This document shows, piece by piece, positions 44,711 to 58,464 of a DNA stretch of 64,000 bases; the first letter of the stretch is position 1; each line of letters opens with the position of its first letter. The notes under the pieces are model-generated. The model was not told the origin of the DNA, did not search any database, and saw only the letters and a program-made list of their open reading frames with translations. The stretch is from NCBI RefSeq assembly GCF_001949145.1, contig NW_019091464.1:210222-274221 (forward strand), read 5' to 3'. The DNA is from Acanthaster planci. Taxonomy: Eukaryota > Echinodermata > Asteroidea > Valvatida > Acanthasteridae. Both the position numbers and the translations under genes were made by a program.

Positions 44711-47700
44711 TAACAGAGGTTAACTAATGTAAAAATAATGATAACAAAATTAAAGTTTGTTGCAAACTTAGATTAGAATAATTTAAAATTTGTGTATCTA
44801 TGTTTTGAAAAGCCAAACTGAAAGTGAGGCTTTGAACTAAAAACAGTGTGGCACCACCCGTTTTTTAAAATTCGTTTCAATATGATAGATTCAGGAAACA
44901 TTACTGAAAATATAGCTTTCTTGTGAATATAAGGTCTATTAGTGTAAAGTTTCATACCTTATACCGTGTAACTAAAATACCCCACCCACAGTTCAATGTC
45001 TTGATTGACTGAGCGCTAGTCATACAGCACTCTTTTCACTATTTTGCTGTGCACCGACAAAAGAACTAGAACTGTGCCAGCAATACCCACAGCAACCCAA
45101 AAAAAACTTAACTAGTGTATCTATAGCAACCAGTATGTGCGAATGGATACGGGTGTGGGCACTGCATGTTTCATGCATTTCATGCTCCAGAGCTAGGATT
45201 TCAAACATTTCATGAAGAGGCACTGGTACGTGTGTGCGTGGTAGTCTGGAAAAGTGCTGGTAAATTTCCAACCAATTTCCCATTCAAATAGACTACGTCT
45301 TTCCTACTGTATACATGTATGTCTGAGAATACATGTAGATACATGTACACGTACACTGTATGTACATGTATCTAGGTCAATTGCTAAGCTACATGTATTA
45401 GGATACATGTATGTAGGTCAAGCAGAATCTGCAAGAGGGGTGCTACCCTATAAAACAAACAGTGACTGAGTAATCTTGTGGTATAACCACACTGGCCTCT
45501 GGTGATCCAGTGGAGCAGTCTACCATGTCTTTTCCCTCGGCCATCTCTTGGGAAAGTATCGGTAGAAAGTTTCCTGGATCGCTAAAGCTTAAAGGGTACC
45601 AGTGAATACATGTGGTTTTACCATGCCACTTGTAACAGTCAATATTTGAATACAGTGTACTACTGTTCCCAAAAAGAGAAGACTTTACCAAAGTTGTGTT
45701 CTGATGAGTTCGATAAACACAACAATGTTACCAAAGTACCGGTAACCCAACATCTGCAGTTGGAGGTACATGTACGGTATGGTACCGTACATATACCGGG
45801 GTACATGTACATGCACAGGTTCATGTATACATGTGTACAGTACTGTACTGTGATGAACATATGCAGATGCTTGAGTTCACATTATTTTTTTTTCTCTTTT
45901 TTTTAAACACCTTTTGATCAAGAGCTACCTTACATACACGTAAGTGTGACAACATTCATTGCAATTAATTTCAAATCAAAATTGACGCACACTTAAGTAC
46001 AGGTGCATTTGGAATACAGGCTTTTGGTTACACTACAGAGCTACGTGTCTCATGTCTAAGGCTACCGGTAAGCACCACCCATGCCAGGTGCTACAAAATT
46101 AAATACTAAACTTCGTCTCATGATACAACAAAAGCCAGCCTCCCCCAGTGAGCCACTGAACGGAAGAGTCACCCAAAGACGTTACATGTATTTCAACATG
46201 CGAATTGCTTTTCTTTAGTACAATGGACATGGAAATGTACAAGGTACATGTACATACATGTACATGTACACTTCCAAGAGTCTTCCATACATTTCACACC
46301 ATGTTGAAATGGACTATTTGGTTCTGAAATGCACATGTGCATCATATTACTTGTACATGTAGTCACCCGAGACCTCACTATCAAAGTTATGAATACCACA
46401 GGCCTTGTTATCTCAAGGAAATGCTCTACAACTATCTCTTTCTTGTTTGGGGGATCCCTCCTTTTATGAGCATTTGCTTAAGTTACAGTTCCTCGTTTCT
46501 CATCAGAGATGTGCGCATGCATATGACCTTGTACCGGCACGTACTTTGAATGACTTCCTGGTTGGGAGCGCAGAACAGTCATGACCCGCACATATGCAAG
46601 CATGTGGGTCCTAGTAGGCCAGAGCCAGGTACTGTACACATGTACATTGTGTAAATGGAAAGAAACATGCAATGCTCAAGAATTAACGTATCCTAAAAGT
46701 GACCCACTCTGCAAAAAAGGAGTCTTCAGTTGCCAGAGCCACTTGTTTAGTTTTCATTTGTATTCGAAAGAGCAAATGGAACTTTTTGTTTTGATGTACA
46801 TGTACAGTGTAAGTGTATCACTCAGGTTGGCATCCTGATGAAGGTGGATACTCCATGGTTAAAAATGCTTAACATGTGGGTTCCTATTGATTTACATTGT
46901 GCAAAATTATTCTAAAGGACTTTTTACTCCAAAGTGGCTCTGGCAACTTAAGACTCCTTTTTGCAGAGTGGGTCACATTAATTTAAGTGAAACTGCACCA
47001 GTCTAAGATATTGATGCAATCCACATTATATAACATGTGGTTTATACATGTACATGTAACATGCTGGACATGATATGGCATACATGCACATGTATACCGG
47101 TACATGTACAGTATTTTTGTCACCTCGGACCTCAACGTACAATGTACACGTACCCGTACTGTGCAGTGTGCACTGTACTTCTATAACAATTCACACGCAG
47201 ATTGTCACCGTTCTGAAAGTTTACACTGTGAATGGGAAAAGGGAAAGTTTGTAAAAAGAATCTGTGTTCACATTCACACAATGCGCATTTTACAGGGCAT
47301 AAAATACATGTACTGTACATGTACGTTCTCATTTGCATGAAAAGGTGTGAAAATGTTTCCCACTGTGCGTAAAGGTGTGGAAATGTTTTCCCACGGAGTG
47401 AAAAGTTGCGAACATGTTTTCTCACTGAGTAGAAAGGTGTGACAATGTTCTCCCACTGTGGAAAATTGTTTTTCATAATCTGTACAGTAAAATTGAATTC
47501 CCCTGAGAATGGAAAAGCCGTCAAAGCATGAAAAGAATTTCCTATCTCTAGGTTAACATTCAATATCAATGTACTGTACTGTGATCACACTGCACAGGCA
47601 ATAAACTTTTTCTAAGCAAGGCAAAGGTTTTGTGAAACGCGCCTCTTCTAGTCCAGGCACTGCCAAGACTTCGTTCAAGCAGAAACTAAAGAACTTTATC

Positions 47701-47913
47701 AACAAGGTTATGGACCCCCCAAAAAAGGAGTTGCTGTTAACCTTCCAGGTTACTAACATTCGAAAGTACTTCAGAACAGGACTCTGTGGAGTGTTTTTGA
47801 CTTTTCAAAACCCTTCAAGTGCCGTCTTTTTTGCAGTAACCTCCACCTGATCCAGACAGCACATGCGTATATGTACAGTACCAGTACATGTACATGTTGA
47901 CCATACATACCAC

Positions 47914-48019
47914 ACTCAACCATCTGTACATATAGCTCTATGTAAAAAACACTCACATGTGCACAACTCAACCATCTGTACATATAGCTCTATGTAAAAA
48001 ACACTCACATGTGCACAAC
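47914..48019. repeat. 51-bp tandem duplication
   Basis: The block starting ACTCAACCATCTGTACATAT occurs at 47914 and again at 47965 with no visible difference. Confidence 0.9.
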
Positions 48020-48305
48020 ATGCACATGTGCATGTATGCATGTACCAGTACTGTTCATGTACACATGTACATGTTACAAGTTTACAGTTACATGTACATG
48101 TACGGTAGCCTCCATGTTTATGTACCTGTATTGTGTATGTGCCATTTTCAGACAAGCTGTAATTACAATGTACATGTGTACATGTGCATGTACAATAGAT
48201 AAATAACCAGATGGGTTTGGCAACCTACCGGTACATGCACATGTGATAACATACATGTACAGTACTCTGGTACCAGTACTTGCATACAATATGGTACCAG
48301 TACAT

Positions 48306-48537
48306 GGGCAATTCCAGAAATTAGGGGTTCAAACGTGATATTTTTGTGTCCCTGTTACATCTGACTTTTGTAATTTGACATGGAACTATCACAGGAATTG
48401 CTTTAAAACTTCATGTATTACTATTAGTTTGGCAGGTAATTTGCATTAATTGGAAATTAAAAAATGTGTTCTGAACTTGCAAAATCAGATGTGACAGGGA
48501 CATCAAAAAAATGGACCTCTAATTTCTGGAATTACCC
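48306..48537. mobile_element. GGTAATTCC-type MITE, copy 2
   Basis: It begins GGGCAATTCCAGAAATTAGG and ends TTTCTGGAATTACCC. It shares the interior GTCCCTGTTACATCTGAC and TGTTCTGAACTTGCAAAATC with copy 1. ACAT-containing flanks lie on both sides, but this word is so common here that a target duplication cannot be claimed. Confidence 0.85.
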
Positions 48538-48622
48538 ACATGTACTGAAGTACATTTATTAGGCAAGATCTGTTACATGTCCCAGTAGGTCATAAACCAA
48601 ACCTGGTTCGATGAACATACCG

Positions 48623-48866
48623 GTACATACATGTATGTGTACATGTACACGTATTCAGTGTGCACTGGTACATGTATACCCCATGCTGTATTTAATAAAC
48701 GTGAATCTGCAAACGTGGAACATTGGACTCAATAAATAGCTACTGAACATACATACATGTACATGTACACGTATTCAATGTGCACTGGTACATGTATACC
48801 CCATGCTGTATTTAATAAACGTGAATCTGCAAACGTGGAACATTGGACTCAATGAATAGCTACTCA
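48623..48866. repeat. 120-bp tandem duplication
   Basis: Two copies with a period of exactly 120 bp. The block from ACACGTATTCA (48646 and 48766) through the end near AATAGCTACT differs at only a couple of positions, indicating very recent duplication. Confidence 0.93.
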
Positions 48867-49003
48867 AATCCAATTGCCAAATAAAAAAACCATACAGCAA
48901 ATGTACATGTACTGAGAAAACCCTCTTGATACGTGGTACATTCTCTGCAAAGTTAACTACAGAATTCTGCCTTGTCAAAGACGATGCAAGATGTGCACTT
49001 GTA

Positions 49004-50157
49004 CCGTAATTTTCGGAATATAAGGCGCCTGAATTATAAGGCGCAGGACTCGAAAATCTTCAGATTAAGATTCAAAGCTCAGCGTATAAGGCGCACTATG
49101 GTATAAGGTGCACCATCACGCGCATCGGTAGATCATTGCAACACGAAAGACTACCGCAACGGCTCACCAAAATGGGCCCATCCGCGTGTGGGGCTAGTTC
49201 ATGTGTGAAGGGAGCATTGTGAGTTCAGCGAGGCTCATTCGACCGCACTTCTCCACTGTGGCCCTTTGTAACTTCAGCGTGAATGTAGCTCTATGATTGC
49301 AGAATGTACTGCAGCGTGAAAAAAACTAACTGCGGTCCGCGCGGTATTACTGTACTGTCCGCGGCGATCTGTGTGTTCTTTCTGAAGCTATTGATGGCCG
49401 GTGGTCTTTGATCCGGGCGTTACAAAAAATCCAGATAAGCCAAGAGAATGGTGTATTATTATCAGTTCAGGAATGCTTCCTGTTTTGTTTGGTAGTTTTT
49501 CTGTGACTGTGCTATTTTCACAAGGAAAATGTAACTTATCGGGGGATTTTACAGAGCGGGGTCTATTGGGTTTCGCTTTTATTTATTCTTCATTTGAAAA
49601 TTGTGATCAGGGATTACATGTATACAGTCAAAAATTAGGGACGAGCACAATTGATTATAGATGTGGTAGACGTGAAAGTTTCACAAGCAATAAACACAAC
49701 AGACAGGCGATTTACGTGGTGTTTGACAGATACTTACAGTCCACGGTTCTGGTTGTGTGACTGGTAGTTGGTTGCCTGCTACTACTAGTGTCAGATCTAT
49801 GACTTTGCACGGTCACCAATGAAAAGAGCTTTCAGCTGCCTGACTGCCGGCCGCAAGTGGTATCGAACATGACTACCGCATCTTTCACGGTAAGGTCATG
49901 AAGGTCGAGCCCCGATTCCTTCAGGCCGGTTCCACCTTTCTGTTTTGATCTAGGCCTACGATGTTTCCAGGGAACGAGCGATTTTTCATTCCCGAAGGAT
50001 GCAAACTTTGTCAAAACCAGTTTAGTGTTTCGACACATGAATCTCAAGTTTATTCTTCAAAGCTCAGTATATAAACTGTCCGGATTAAAAGCCGCTCCGA
50101 CCATTCTCACGGGCAAAATCAAGGTATAAGCAGCGCCTTATATTCCGAAAATTACGG
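49004..50157. mobile_element. 1.15-kb DNA transposon-like element with perfect 25-bp terminal inverted repeats
   Basis: The left end starts CCGTAATTTTCGGAATATAA and the right end (50133-50157) is its exact complement over 25 bp. Subterminal words ATAAGGCGC (four related occurrences on the left, 49018-49112) and a direct repeat TTCAAAGCTCAG (49071 and 50056) reinforce the ends. No transposase was recognised; the longest internal frame (49401-49760, plus, 119 codons) resembles nothing I know. A target duplication is not evident. It looks like a non-autonomous element. Confidence 0.85.
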
Positions 50158-52385
50158 AATTCGCTATCAAGATATCAACTCGGCTTCCACCATGAATCCA
50201 ACAGTGATTTTGACTGGTCAACAAACAGTTGGTCCTTGAGAAACAATAAAAAGAAAGCACACTCAGCTACCTGCACAACGTACCGGTAAGCATATACATG
50301 TACACGTATGTACTGTACATGTAATGTACATGTACCTCTCCCAAGACACTGCTGCTCTTTGTACCAGTATGGCGTACATGTACCCATACATGTACATGTA
50401 CCCGTGACGATAATTTGACATCTGCCGTTATTTACACAGGTACATGTATCCTGGATTTACTACTGGGAAAAATACCCTGAAATTGCACACAAGGGCTATT
50501 ACATGCTTCTTGCCGGCATTGGATTTCCTGTTTGATGAAGATGTTTTCGTAATGACATGGGGGGGAGGGGAATGGTTAAACCGAGATCATGTGTGCACAG
50601 TGAATAACCAGCAATGGCATCTGAGCTGTTCATGGTCTGCATGTTGTGGCACTGGTGGACTTGAGCGATGATGAACACACATTCCAAGCGTGACTGGACA
50701 AGCCCTCAAGGCATGGGGTGAAATATTTCTAGTGGTGATTACAAAGCACCATGGTTGAGTCATTTAATAATATTTCGACATGCCAAACTCACAAAGAAAA
50801 AAATTTAAAAGGCGTATTTAGGCATAGACTGTAGACTACTCAACAAAGTTAATAACCACTTACATGTAGTATTTTGTCTATACAATTTTTCATAATTACT
50901 GCTGATCACGTGCATTTGATGTTTTGAAACATTTCTTAAATTTTATTCCAATAAGAGCACCAACTAGACAAAAACTGAAAGAACTACACTGTAAACCCCA
51001 CACATTGCTTGGAAAAAAATTACAAGTTCAGAAAAAAGTGGTCCTTAATGTTTTTTTGAGCAGTGTACAATTGCATCAAATCAGCATGTTTCTCAACGAT
51101 GTCGAACACCTCGATGCCATTTACACAGTTTGCAAATAATACAGGTACATTTATTACATACATAATTTACATGTATACATAAAAAAATACATTGATGTAC
51201 ATGTACATTGTATACATGTACCTTTGCCATTGTTCCCCCCGTTACATGTATGACTGGCCTTGTGACATGTGTGAAAGGACTTGTGATGGACTCGAATACA
51301 ACACTGACTGAATTACGGTACTTCACAGTGTCTGACGAAATGAGGTGAGTTGAGTCAGAACACTGCTGACCATGTGCGTGCCTGTCTTGATCAAAGTTGA
51401 ACACTCACATGTAAGTTCTCAAAAGTCAGCATTTTTTACGGCTATGAATAACGTGTAAATTTTGGTCACCAAAAAATTATTAAGTAATGATTTTTTACAG
51501 AACTTTTTGAACAGATTTGTAAATGGTGACAGAACTGATGATAACATACCGGTACATGTACCGGGTAGGCCTATATTGAACCATAATCACGGAATATAGA
51601 GGTCACTGACTACTGGAGAAACTATCGTTGATGCGTAGATGATAGGTACTTGGTACAATGTACACGTAGTCCCAGCACACAATATGGGATTCCAGGTGCG
51701 AGTCAGAGGCGATATTGGGGTGTATTTGATTCCAATAAATTAAAGTTACATTCATGACAGACAAAAGGTAAAGCTTTGAAATCAAGACTTTGTTTTATTC
51801 TCTTTAATCACATCAGAAAAACAAGGAACGTGTACAAATTTTTAACTCGCCCGCTGGACAACTGAGGGAAGTGTTTCGACTCGCCCGTGACTGTTTTCAC
51901 TCGCATTTGGCTAGCGGGCGACAGATAAGGGAAACCCTGAGTACATGTACATGCGTTGATGATTGTAGACATTAATACCCACAACATCCGGCAAACAAGG
52001 AAATAATAACTATTGGAGGTTTTGGCGAACAAGCTGAGTGCAATGAACACTGTACATGTACATGTATGCACAAACATGTAGGCCTACATGTATCTTTTCT
52101 CTCTCTTTTTTGCCAAGGACAGGAAAATACATTATCACTTTGCTTCAAGATTTGTACAATGAATGTTTTTCCTTCCCTCTTCAGAATGTGTAAACATTCT
52201 ACAATGTAGCCTCACATCTCAGAGGGGCCATAATGACCGCACGAAGAAATTGCCAATTTTCGACAACCCCCTCAAAAAGGAATGGTTTCCTGCTCCAGGG
52301 AAATCTACATGTAGGGGTGCACTGAACCAATTCAAGCTCCATTGAAAATAGCGTAAAATCAACCAAGTTTGGAGCCCCATGGCAG

Positions 52386-53078
52386 NNNNNNNNNNNNNNN
52401 NNNNNNNNNNNNNNNNNNNNNNNNNNNNNNNNNNNNNNNNNNNNNNNNNNNNNNNNNNNNNNNNNNNNNNNNNNNNNNNNNNNNNNNNNNNNNNNNNNNN
52501 NNNNNNNNNNNNNNNNNNNNNNNNNNNNNNNNNNNNNNNNNNNNNNNNNNNNNNNNNNNNNNNNNNNNNNNNNNNNNNNNNNNNNNNNNNNNNNNNNNNN
52601 NNNNNNNNNNNNNNNNNNNNNNNNNNNNNNNNNNNNNNNNNNNNNNNNNNNNNNNNNNNNNNNNNNNNNNNNNNNNNNNNNNNNNNNNNNNNNNNNNNNN
52701 NNNNNNNNNNNNNNNNNNNNNNNNNNNNNNNNNNNNNNNNNNNNNNNNNNNNNNNNNNNNNNNNNNNNNNNNNNNNNNNNNNNNNNNNNNNNNNNNNNNN
52801 NNNNNNNNNNNNNNNNNNNNNNNNNNNNNNNNNNNNNNNNNNNNNNNNNNNNNNNNNNNNNNNNNNNNNNNNNNNNNNNNNNNNNNNNNNNNNNNNNNNN
52901 NNNNNNNNNNNNNNNNNNNNNNNNNNNNNNNNNNNNNNNNNNNNNNNNNNNNNNNNNNNNNNNNNNNNNNNNNNNNNNNNNNNNNNNNNNNNNNNNNNNN
53001 NNNNNNNNNNNNNNNNNNNNNNNNNNNNNNNNNNNNNNNNNNNNNNNNNNNNNNNNNNNNNNNNNNNNNNNNNNNNNN
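52386..53078. other. Assembly gap (N run)
   Basis: 693 undetermined bases. The right flank is a C-rich tandem repeat, so the gap is probably collapsed or unresolved satellite DNA. Any frame reported across it is meaningless. Confidence 0.99.
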
Positions 53079-53142
53079 CTCCCCCAATCAATGCAACCCC
53101 TCCCCCAATCTCTACAACCCCTCCCCCAATCTCTGCAACCGA
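53079..53142. repeat. C-rich tandem repeat at gap edge, about 23-bp unit
   Basis: The unit CAACCCCTCCCCCAATCTCT recurs about three times starting directly at the last N. Confidence 0.9.
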
Positions 53143-56100
53143 TATTTGTAGCCCATTTTTTTCTTAATTTTTTTTTTTACATACATGTACAATGCCTTGG
53201 GTGTATTTATCAATCAGCAAAGTGCAGTTTGAGGCAAAGATGGTGCAGCACCACCAGCACTTACATGTATCACCGATCGGTGACCAAAGAAACCTTATCA
53301 TGAGAATCCAAAAGAATAAGTGTTCCAAATAATGTGTCCATCAGCTGGGCATGCACGGTTTATGGCAAGTACAAGTTTCAAAACTGTGGAAATTACCCCC
53401 AAAGACAGCCTCTGCTGCCAAGAAAACATTTGCAACAGGCCAGGGTAAGGTTAGGGAATTTCCCCAAACACTGTGACACGGTAACCAGGAAAATATGGCA
53501 CAAAGAAAACACTACCACTGGTAGTGGGCCCCAGTGATGTACAGTGTAGTTGAGTACTTTTTGAGGACCAAGTTCTCTACCAAATATTTAAATACTGTAG
53601 TTAGGAGGGAACAAAGTTAAAGTACCGGTACATCAGCATAAAGGTAAGATCACAAAGCAATATAATTACTTCAGACCATTGCTGTTTGATTAAAATTAAC
53701 TTTTTAGTATAAAAGTACTCGGAAAGTACCGGTACTTGCCGAGTACTTTTCTCCCTAAAACTTAAATTTTACACAACTGGGAGTGTCTGAAGTCTAACAT
53801 TTATTTTGTAATCTTACCTTTGCACATTTACCATCAAATGCCTGTGCACTCTGGCTTTATTCCCTCTTACCCAGTTCAGTATTTTGCGGAGAACGCTGGT
53901 ACTCGGAAAGTACTCGACTACAACACTGGTGGACCCATTTCTTCCAATCAAACTACATGTAAAGGGTAGCTGGTACATTTCATATGTGTACAACTGATAT
54001 AAAGTTCTGCAGCGTATGCACATGTTTAGCGCACTCAGAAAGATCCGATCGATCCAGCTTGGGATTGGAGCTCTTAAATCACACACTACATACATGTGCT
54101 CCATCACACACCCTTTTGGACGAATTATAAAAGTTGCTTAAGTCGCACAGTGAAATCATTTATTCAAAATTATCCCATGTATTGGTTCCCACATGTACTG
54201 TGCCATCTGAACATGTACATCATCCAAGTCCACAAAAGTCGTTAGTTTCTCCATGTACATGAACATGTTGAAACAGCTGACTGCTGTACTGCCCTGACAT
54301 AAATTATAAATACATACATGTACATAGCATATTAGAGTACAGTACATGTACATGTAGTAATGCTCAAGTGTTTCAACCCTTCTCCGCTCTTCAACAGGTA
54401 ATTTATAGGTCTGCGAAAGGAAGTGAGGCCAAGTTGGTGCAAACGCTACCGGTAGATGTACATGTGCAGACAGTTAACGGTAAAAAAAATGCAGACATTT
54501 ATAAATGAGTGAAAGTACTGTACAACGTGTGTTATACATGTACATGTACCTTTGAATGACAGATTAAAACTGAGTACGTTCCTGTACAGTAAAGACCATT
54601 TCACCAGGGTACAAAGAAATCTTGTTGGATTTCTGTGCATGTGCTCTTTGTGCTTGTTTGCATATCTTTATCCCACACAAAGCAAGGGTTCCATTCTTCA
54701 TTTTGAGAGGCAGGCCAAAAATATGTGCCTTTTGTTGACCCTGCAAAGTATTGGTAAAGCATGACTGGGTCCGTGATCACCTGGCACTAAACCTTGACTT
54801 AACACCAGGGCAAAACCACCAACACTACCGGTACGGACAGAAAGGCAATCAGTGCAAGGTTGAGGGGTGCTCTGCTGAGAACCTGCTGTCATGGGTAATA
54901 TGTTGAAAGCAAAAGTGAAATAGCGATAGTTTCTTTCTAGAGTTATCCTAACCCTGGACGGGGATCAACAGATGGAATGATTGGTTGACTGAGTCATCAG
55001 CAACAATGTGGCTGGGCTGGTAGCTGGCTGACAGAGCACACATCAGTTCACACAAGTTGGATACAGGATACACACAAAATTCACTCCATGTGCATACAAA
55101 CATACATTGGTACATGTACCTGTGCAGTGCACATGCATTGTAAATATAATAGTACCCTGTATCCTCACTAGCACACAATACTAGCAATATGTGTGTGTAC
55201 CGGTACATGGTGTTTTGGTACCGGTACATGTGTACCTGACATGGGTCCTTTCCTTGAATGGGACATACATACATGTACAGTAAATGTATTCAGGTTGTTC
55301 ATCCAATCAGAAGGAATCTAATAAAAAAAAATACCGGTACATGTTCCCTGTATGTATGTACAGTGCCTGCATATATCAGCTGACAGCTGTCGACCAATCA
55401 ACAGCCTTGCTCTAATTCCTGACCAGCACTGATGTACAATGTACATGTAGGAGGCTGCATAACATTTGCAAACACACAGACCTTTATACATGTACACTGT
55501 ACATGATGCGTATACATACGTTCTATCAACAATAAAGATACCGGCATAAGGCACAATGCCATCAGAAAAGAAGAGTCGGGTGTCAAACCACAGGGAATGT
55601 ACCAATACAACGTCCAGTATATACATGTACCCGGTACCCGGTACAGTACATGTGTATTGTGCATTTGTGGGACATCCGCTAAGCTTTCAATGGAGCACTA
55701 GCTCCCAAATTCCCAGGGAAATCCTTGCTCACTTCATGGTCAAGTTTATACGCAGACATCCTCAGCTGGTGTGTAGTTTAGTTTTCACAAACATTATGAG
55801 CACCGTGTTAGTGCCAGAATGGTACAAATGCATTCGTGCAGTACAAGTGAATTCAATTGTTCCCCCCCCCCAAAAAAAGGTCTCTGTTTACCATGGAAAA
55901 TTGACTCACTAGAGGTTTCTGGTCCAAAATTCCACCACACAAAAGATGCAAAATGTCATTAATCCAAATGCAGTGTCCCCCCCCATTTTTTAATATCACA
56001 ATTCGGTTCATGTACACTTCCGTGTGACATCCTGCCGAGAATTCTCAAGATCCAAAGCGCTGTCACCTGCACACACGCGGCGCACGGCTCGGCCCGGCCC

Positions 56101-56764
56101 GTGTCAATGTCTTCGCTGCCCGTTTGTGACAGTGACCACGTATGACCTATTGCAACCTCAAACTGAGTGTGCCGACTGCTGGCGTGCAATCATGCGAGGA
56201 TCCTGTGGCACAATTTCAGGAAAGGATTTCTGCCCTCTTCGCATGGTAGACGTATGATTTACCACTAACTCAATGACTAACAGGTACATGTATTAGTTCA
56301 ATGTACATGTGTACATGTACATGTATGCACATGACTGCATATGATATGAAAGCAAAGTTTGCTTTTTTTTTCCCCCACAGTGAACGTGTCCTGTGTAGAA
56401 TGTACACGATGAAATTGTATCCGGGCTAAAAGCAAAAATTGTTATTTCCTGCTTTGTAAATCGGTTCCTTATGGGGAAACCCAAAGTTCCGAAATGACCA
56501 GGATCCACTGGCAAAATAGAATTTCTACTCGTACATAATGGTATTTCTGAAGAATTTTTTTTTGGGGGGGGGAGATTGACACTTTCAAACAAGAGGTCCA
56601 AATACCGGTACATGTACCGTAATGAACATGTACTTCTATAGTCAGATGTACTGTACTTCATTATTACAAGTAGCTGTACTGAACCATCCTTGACAGTTCC
56701 ATGGTTTAGCTACATGTACATGTATGGTAGATAATGGAACTCAAGTCAAGACCCTGTGTGTACA

Positions 56765-56955
56765 TGTGTGCATGTACAGTACATGTGTGCATGCACTGTA
56801 CATGTGTACATGTACTGTACATGTGTACATGTACTGTACATGTGTACATGTACTGTACATGTGTACATGTACTGTACATGTGTACATGTACTGTACATGT
56901 GTACATGTACTGTACATGTGTACATGTACTGTACATGTGTACATGTACTGTATAT
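56765..56955. repeat. 19-bp minisatellite, about 10 copies
   Basis: The unit CATGTGTACATGTACTGTA is repeated head to tail with a few early variants. Each unit is nearly self-complementary. It gives Cys/Thr/His/Val-rich frames in several frames on both strands, which are artefacts. Confidence 0.96.
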
Positions 56956-56966
56956 GTGTGCTAACT

Positions 56967-57238
56967 GGGTCATTCCATGAGGTTGGGGCACAATTTGTGA
57001 CGGTATCCTTGTTACATGGGTAACTTTTACCACCTGCCATGACCTGTAGAGTAGACCTGTCATTTATTCTATAAAAATAACACACACCTCAGCATTCAGC
57101 CTTGCAAGATGTATAACAATCATTGTTAAACAATGTCAGTCTGGAATCCACATGCAGGGAAATAGCTGTTCATTTTTACGGAACCAATGTAACAATTGAC
57201 ACCATCGCAAATTGTGCCCCAACCTGATGGAATGACCC
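56967..57238. mobile_element. MITE with about 38-bp terminal inverted repeats
   Basis: The left end GGGTCATTCCATGAGGTTGG and the right end are complementary over roughly 38 bp with three mismatches. Length is 272 bp. The ends resemble those of the GGTAATTCC MITE family (GGGT.ATTCCA...GGGG). Abuts the 19-bp minisatellite. Confidence 0.82.
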
Positions 57239-57406
57239 AACAACGACTCTTGACATTTATGTAAGCTTATTTTGAAATACTCAAATAAGCCTTTTGTGAA
57301 GGACAATTGAATAAAATCTGGTACTCTTGAGTTCTTTAAATTTACGGTAACATAACAATTTGAATTCTCCATATTAGAAACACTGCTAATACCGGTATTA
57401 CATGTA

Positions 57407-57552
57407 ATTCGGGGCAAGCTTTTGCTTACATGTAGTTACATGTACATAAAAGATGCCTTGCAACAATACATTATTCTCAATGGATAAGAAGGGCACAAAG
57501 GAACCAGTCCATTCCAGAGATGGTGGTTGCTATGCAAAAGCTTGCCCCGAAT
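57407..57552. repeat. Perfect 19-bp inverted repeat
   Basis: ATTCGGGGCAAGCTTTTGC (57407-57425) is exactly complementary to 57534-57552, with 108 bp between. It may be another small foldback element; no ORF of interest lies inside. Confidence 0.85.
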
Positions 57553-58360
57553 CACAAGGTACAGGAACAGCTTCTTTAGTCTGGGGAATTAAAATTTTTA
57601 CGTTTGTGCGCAATCAAATAACTCAGTGTTCCAGATTGTATTCAAATTTAACTCGCAAATGGCTTATTGCACACATTTCTATGTATGTACTGATGCACGT
57701 ATACACATGTAAATCCTAGGTACTGTACAGGGTAGCTCTTCCATTTTCAACTGAATCATAAATGATTTTAATAAATCAACTTCCTGTACCAAAACCAATG
57801 CATGTTACACTGTACACGGAATGCTACATGTACACAAACTGGTAGTGAAGGTTTTTTTCCCCTAATTGGCTTTTGGATGCTTTGATGCTGCAAGCAACAC
57901 ACCGGTACTGTTCATTTGTGTACACGTGTTCCATACATACATTGTACCACACACGTACTGGATAGCAAGGTACATGTACATGTGTACACCGGTACATACT
58001 GACGCTGTCAAGAGATACATAAATTGACGGAAATTGCACAAATATGAAACTTGGGAGAAACAAAAGCACAAGGAAACTACATGTACATGTAATGCCGTAC
58101 CAGACTTCGTTCAGTTTCTCTAAGCTGTAATGGAAGGAAAAGAGTGGGGAAGTACACTGTACTAGACATGTACGGGTACATAAAATACATGTAAGCTGAT
58201 CCTTCCTTGTAGGAGCACTTGCACGTACCTGAGGAGGGCCGCTTGTGAAAGTTGCCAGTTGTCATGTGACACTTCAAACCATAGATTTGAACTGAAATAG
58301 GAAGTCTGATGTTCTAAAACTGTGCAGACTATTAACTCTGGTACATGTACCGGGTAAGTC

Positions 58361-58464
58361 CGTCGATATATCGATAATATCCGATATATCGATTTTGCTT
58401 TGATATCAATATGAACAATATCACTTTAACATTGAAATCGATATATCGAAAACGCCGATATAAT
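58361..58464. repeat. CGATATATCG-rich inverted repeat
   Basis: GATATATCGAT words occur in both orientations around a short centre (TTGATATCAATATG). This resembles AT-rich MITEs of other animals, but I cannot name the family. Confidence 0.6.

Noticed and set aside
49401-49760. 119-codon frame within the TIR element
   Set aside because: No recognisable transposase motifs or splice context; kept only as part of the mobile element.
52219-53167. Long open frames across the N run
   Set aside because: They consist of undetermined bases; no coding evidence.
55959-56257. GC-richer stretch with frames on both strands
   Set aside because: Neither frame resembles a known domain; no supporting splice sites.
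56706-57085. Cys/Thr/His/Val-rich frames on both strands
   Set aside because: Pure translation of the 19-bp minisatellite in several frames.
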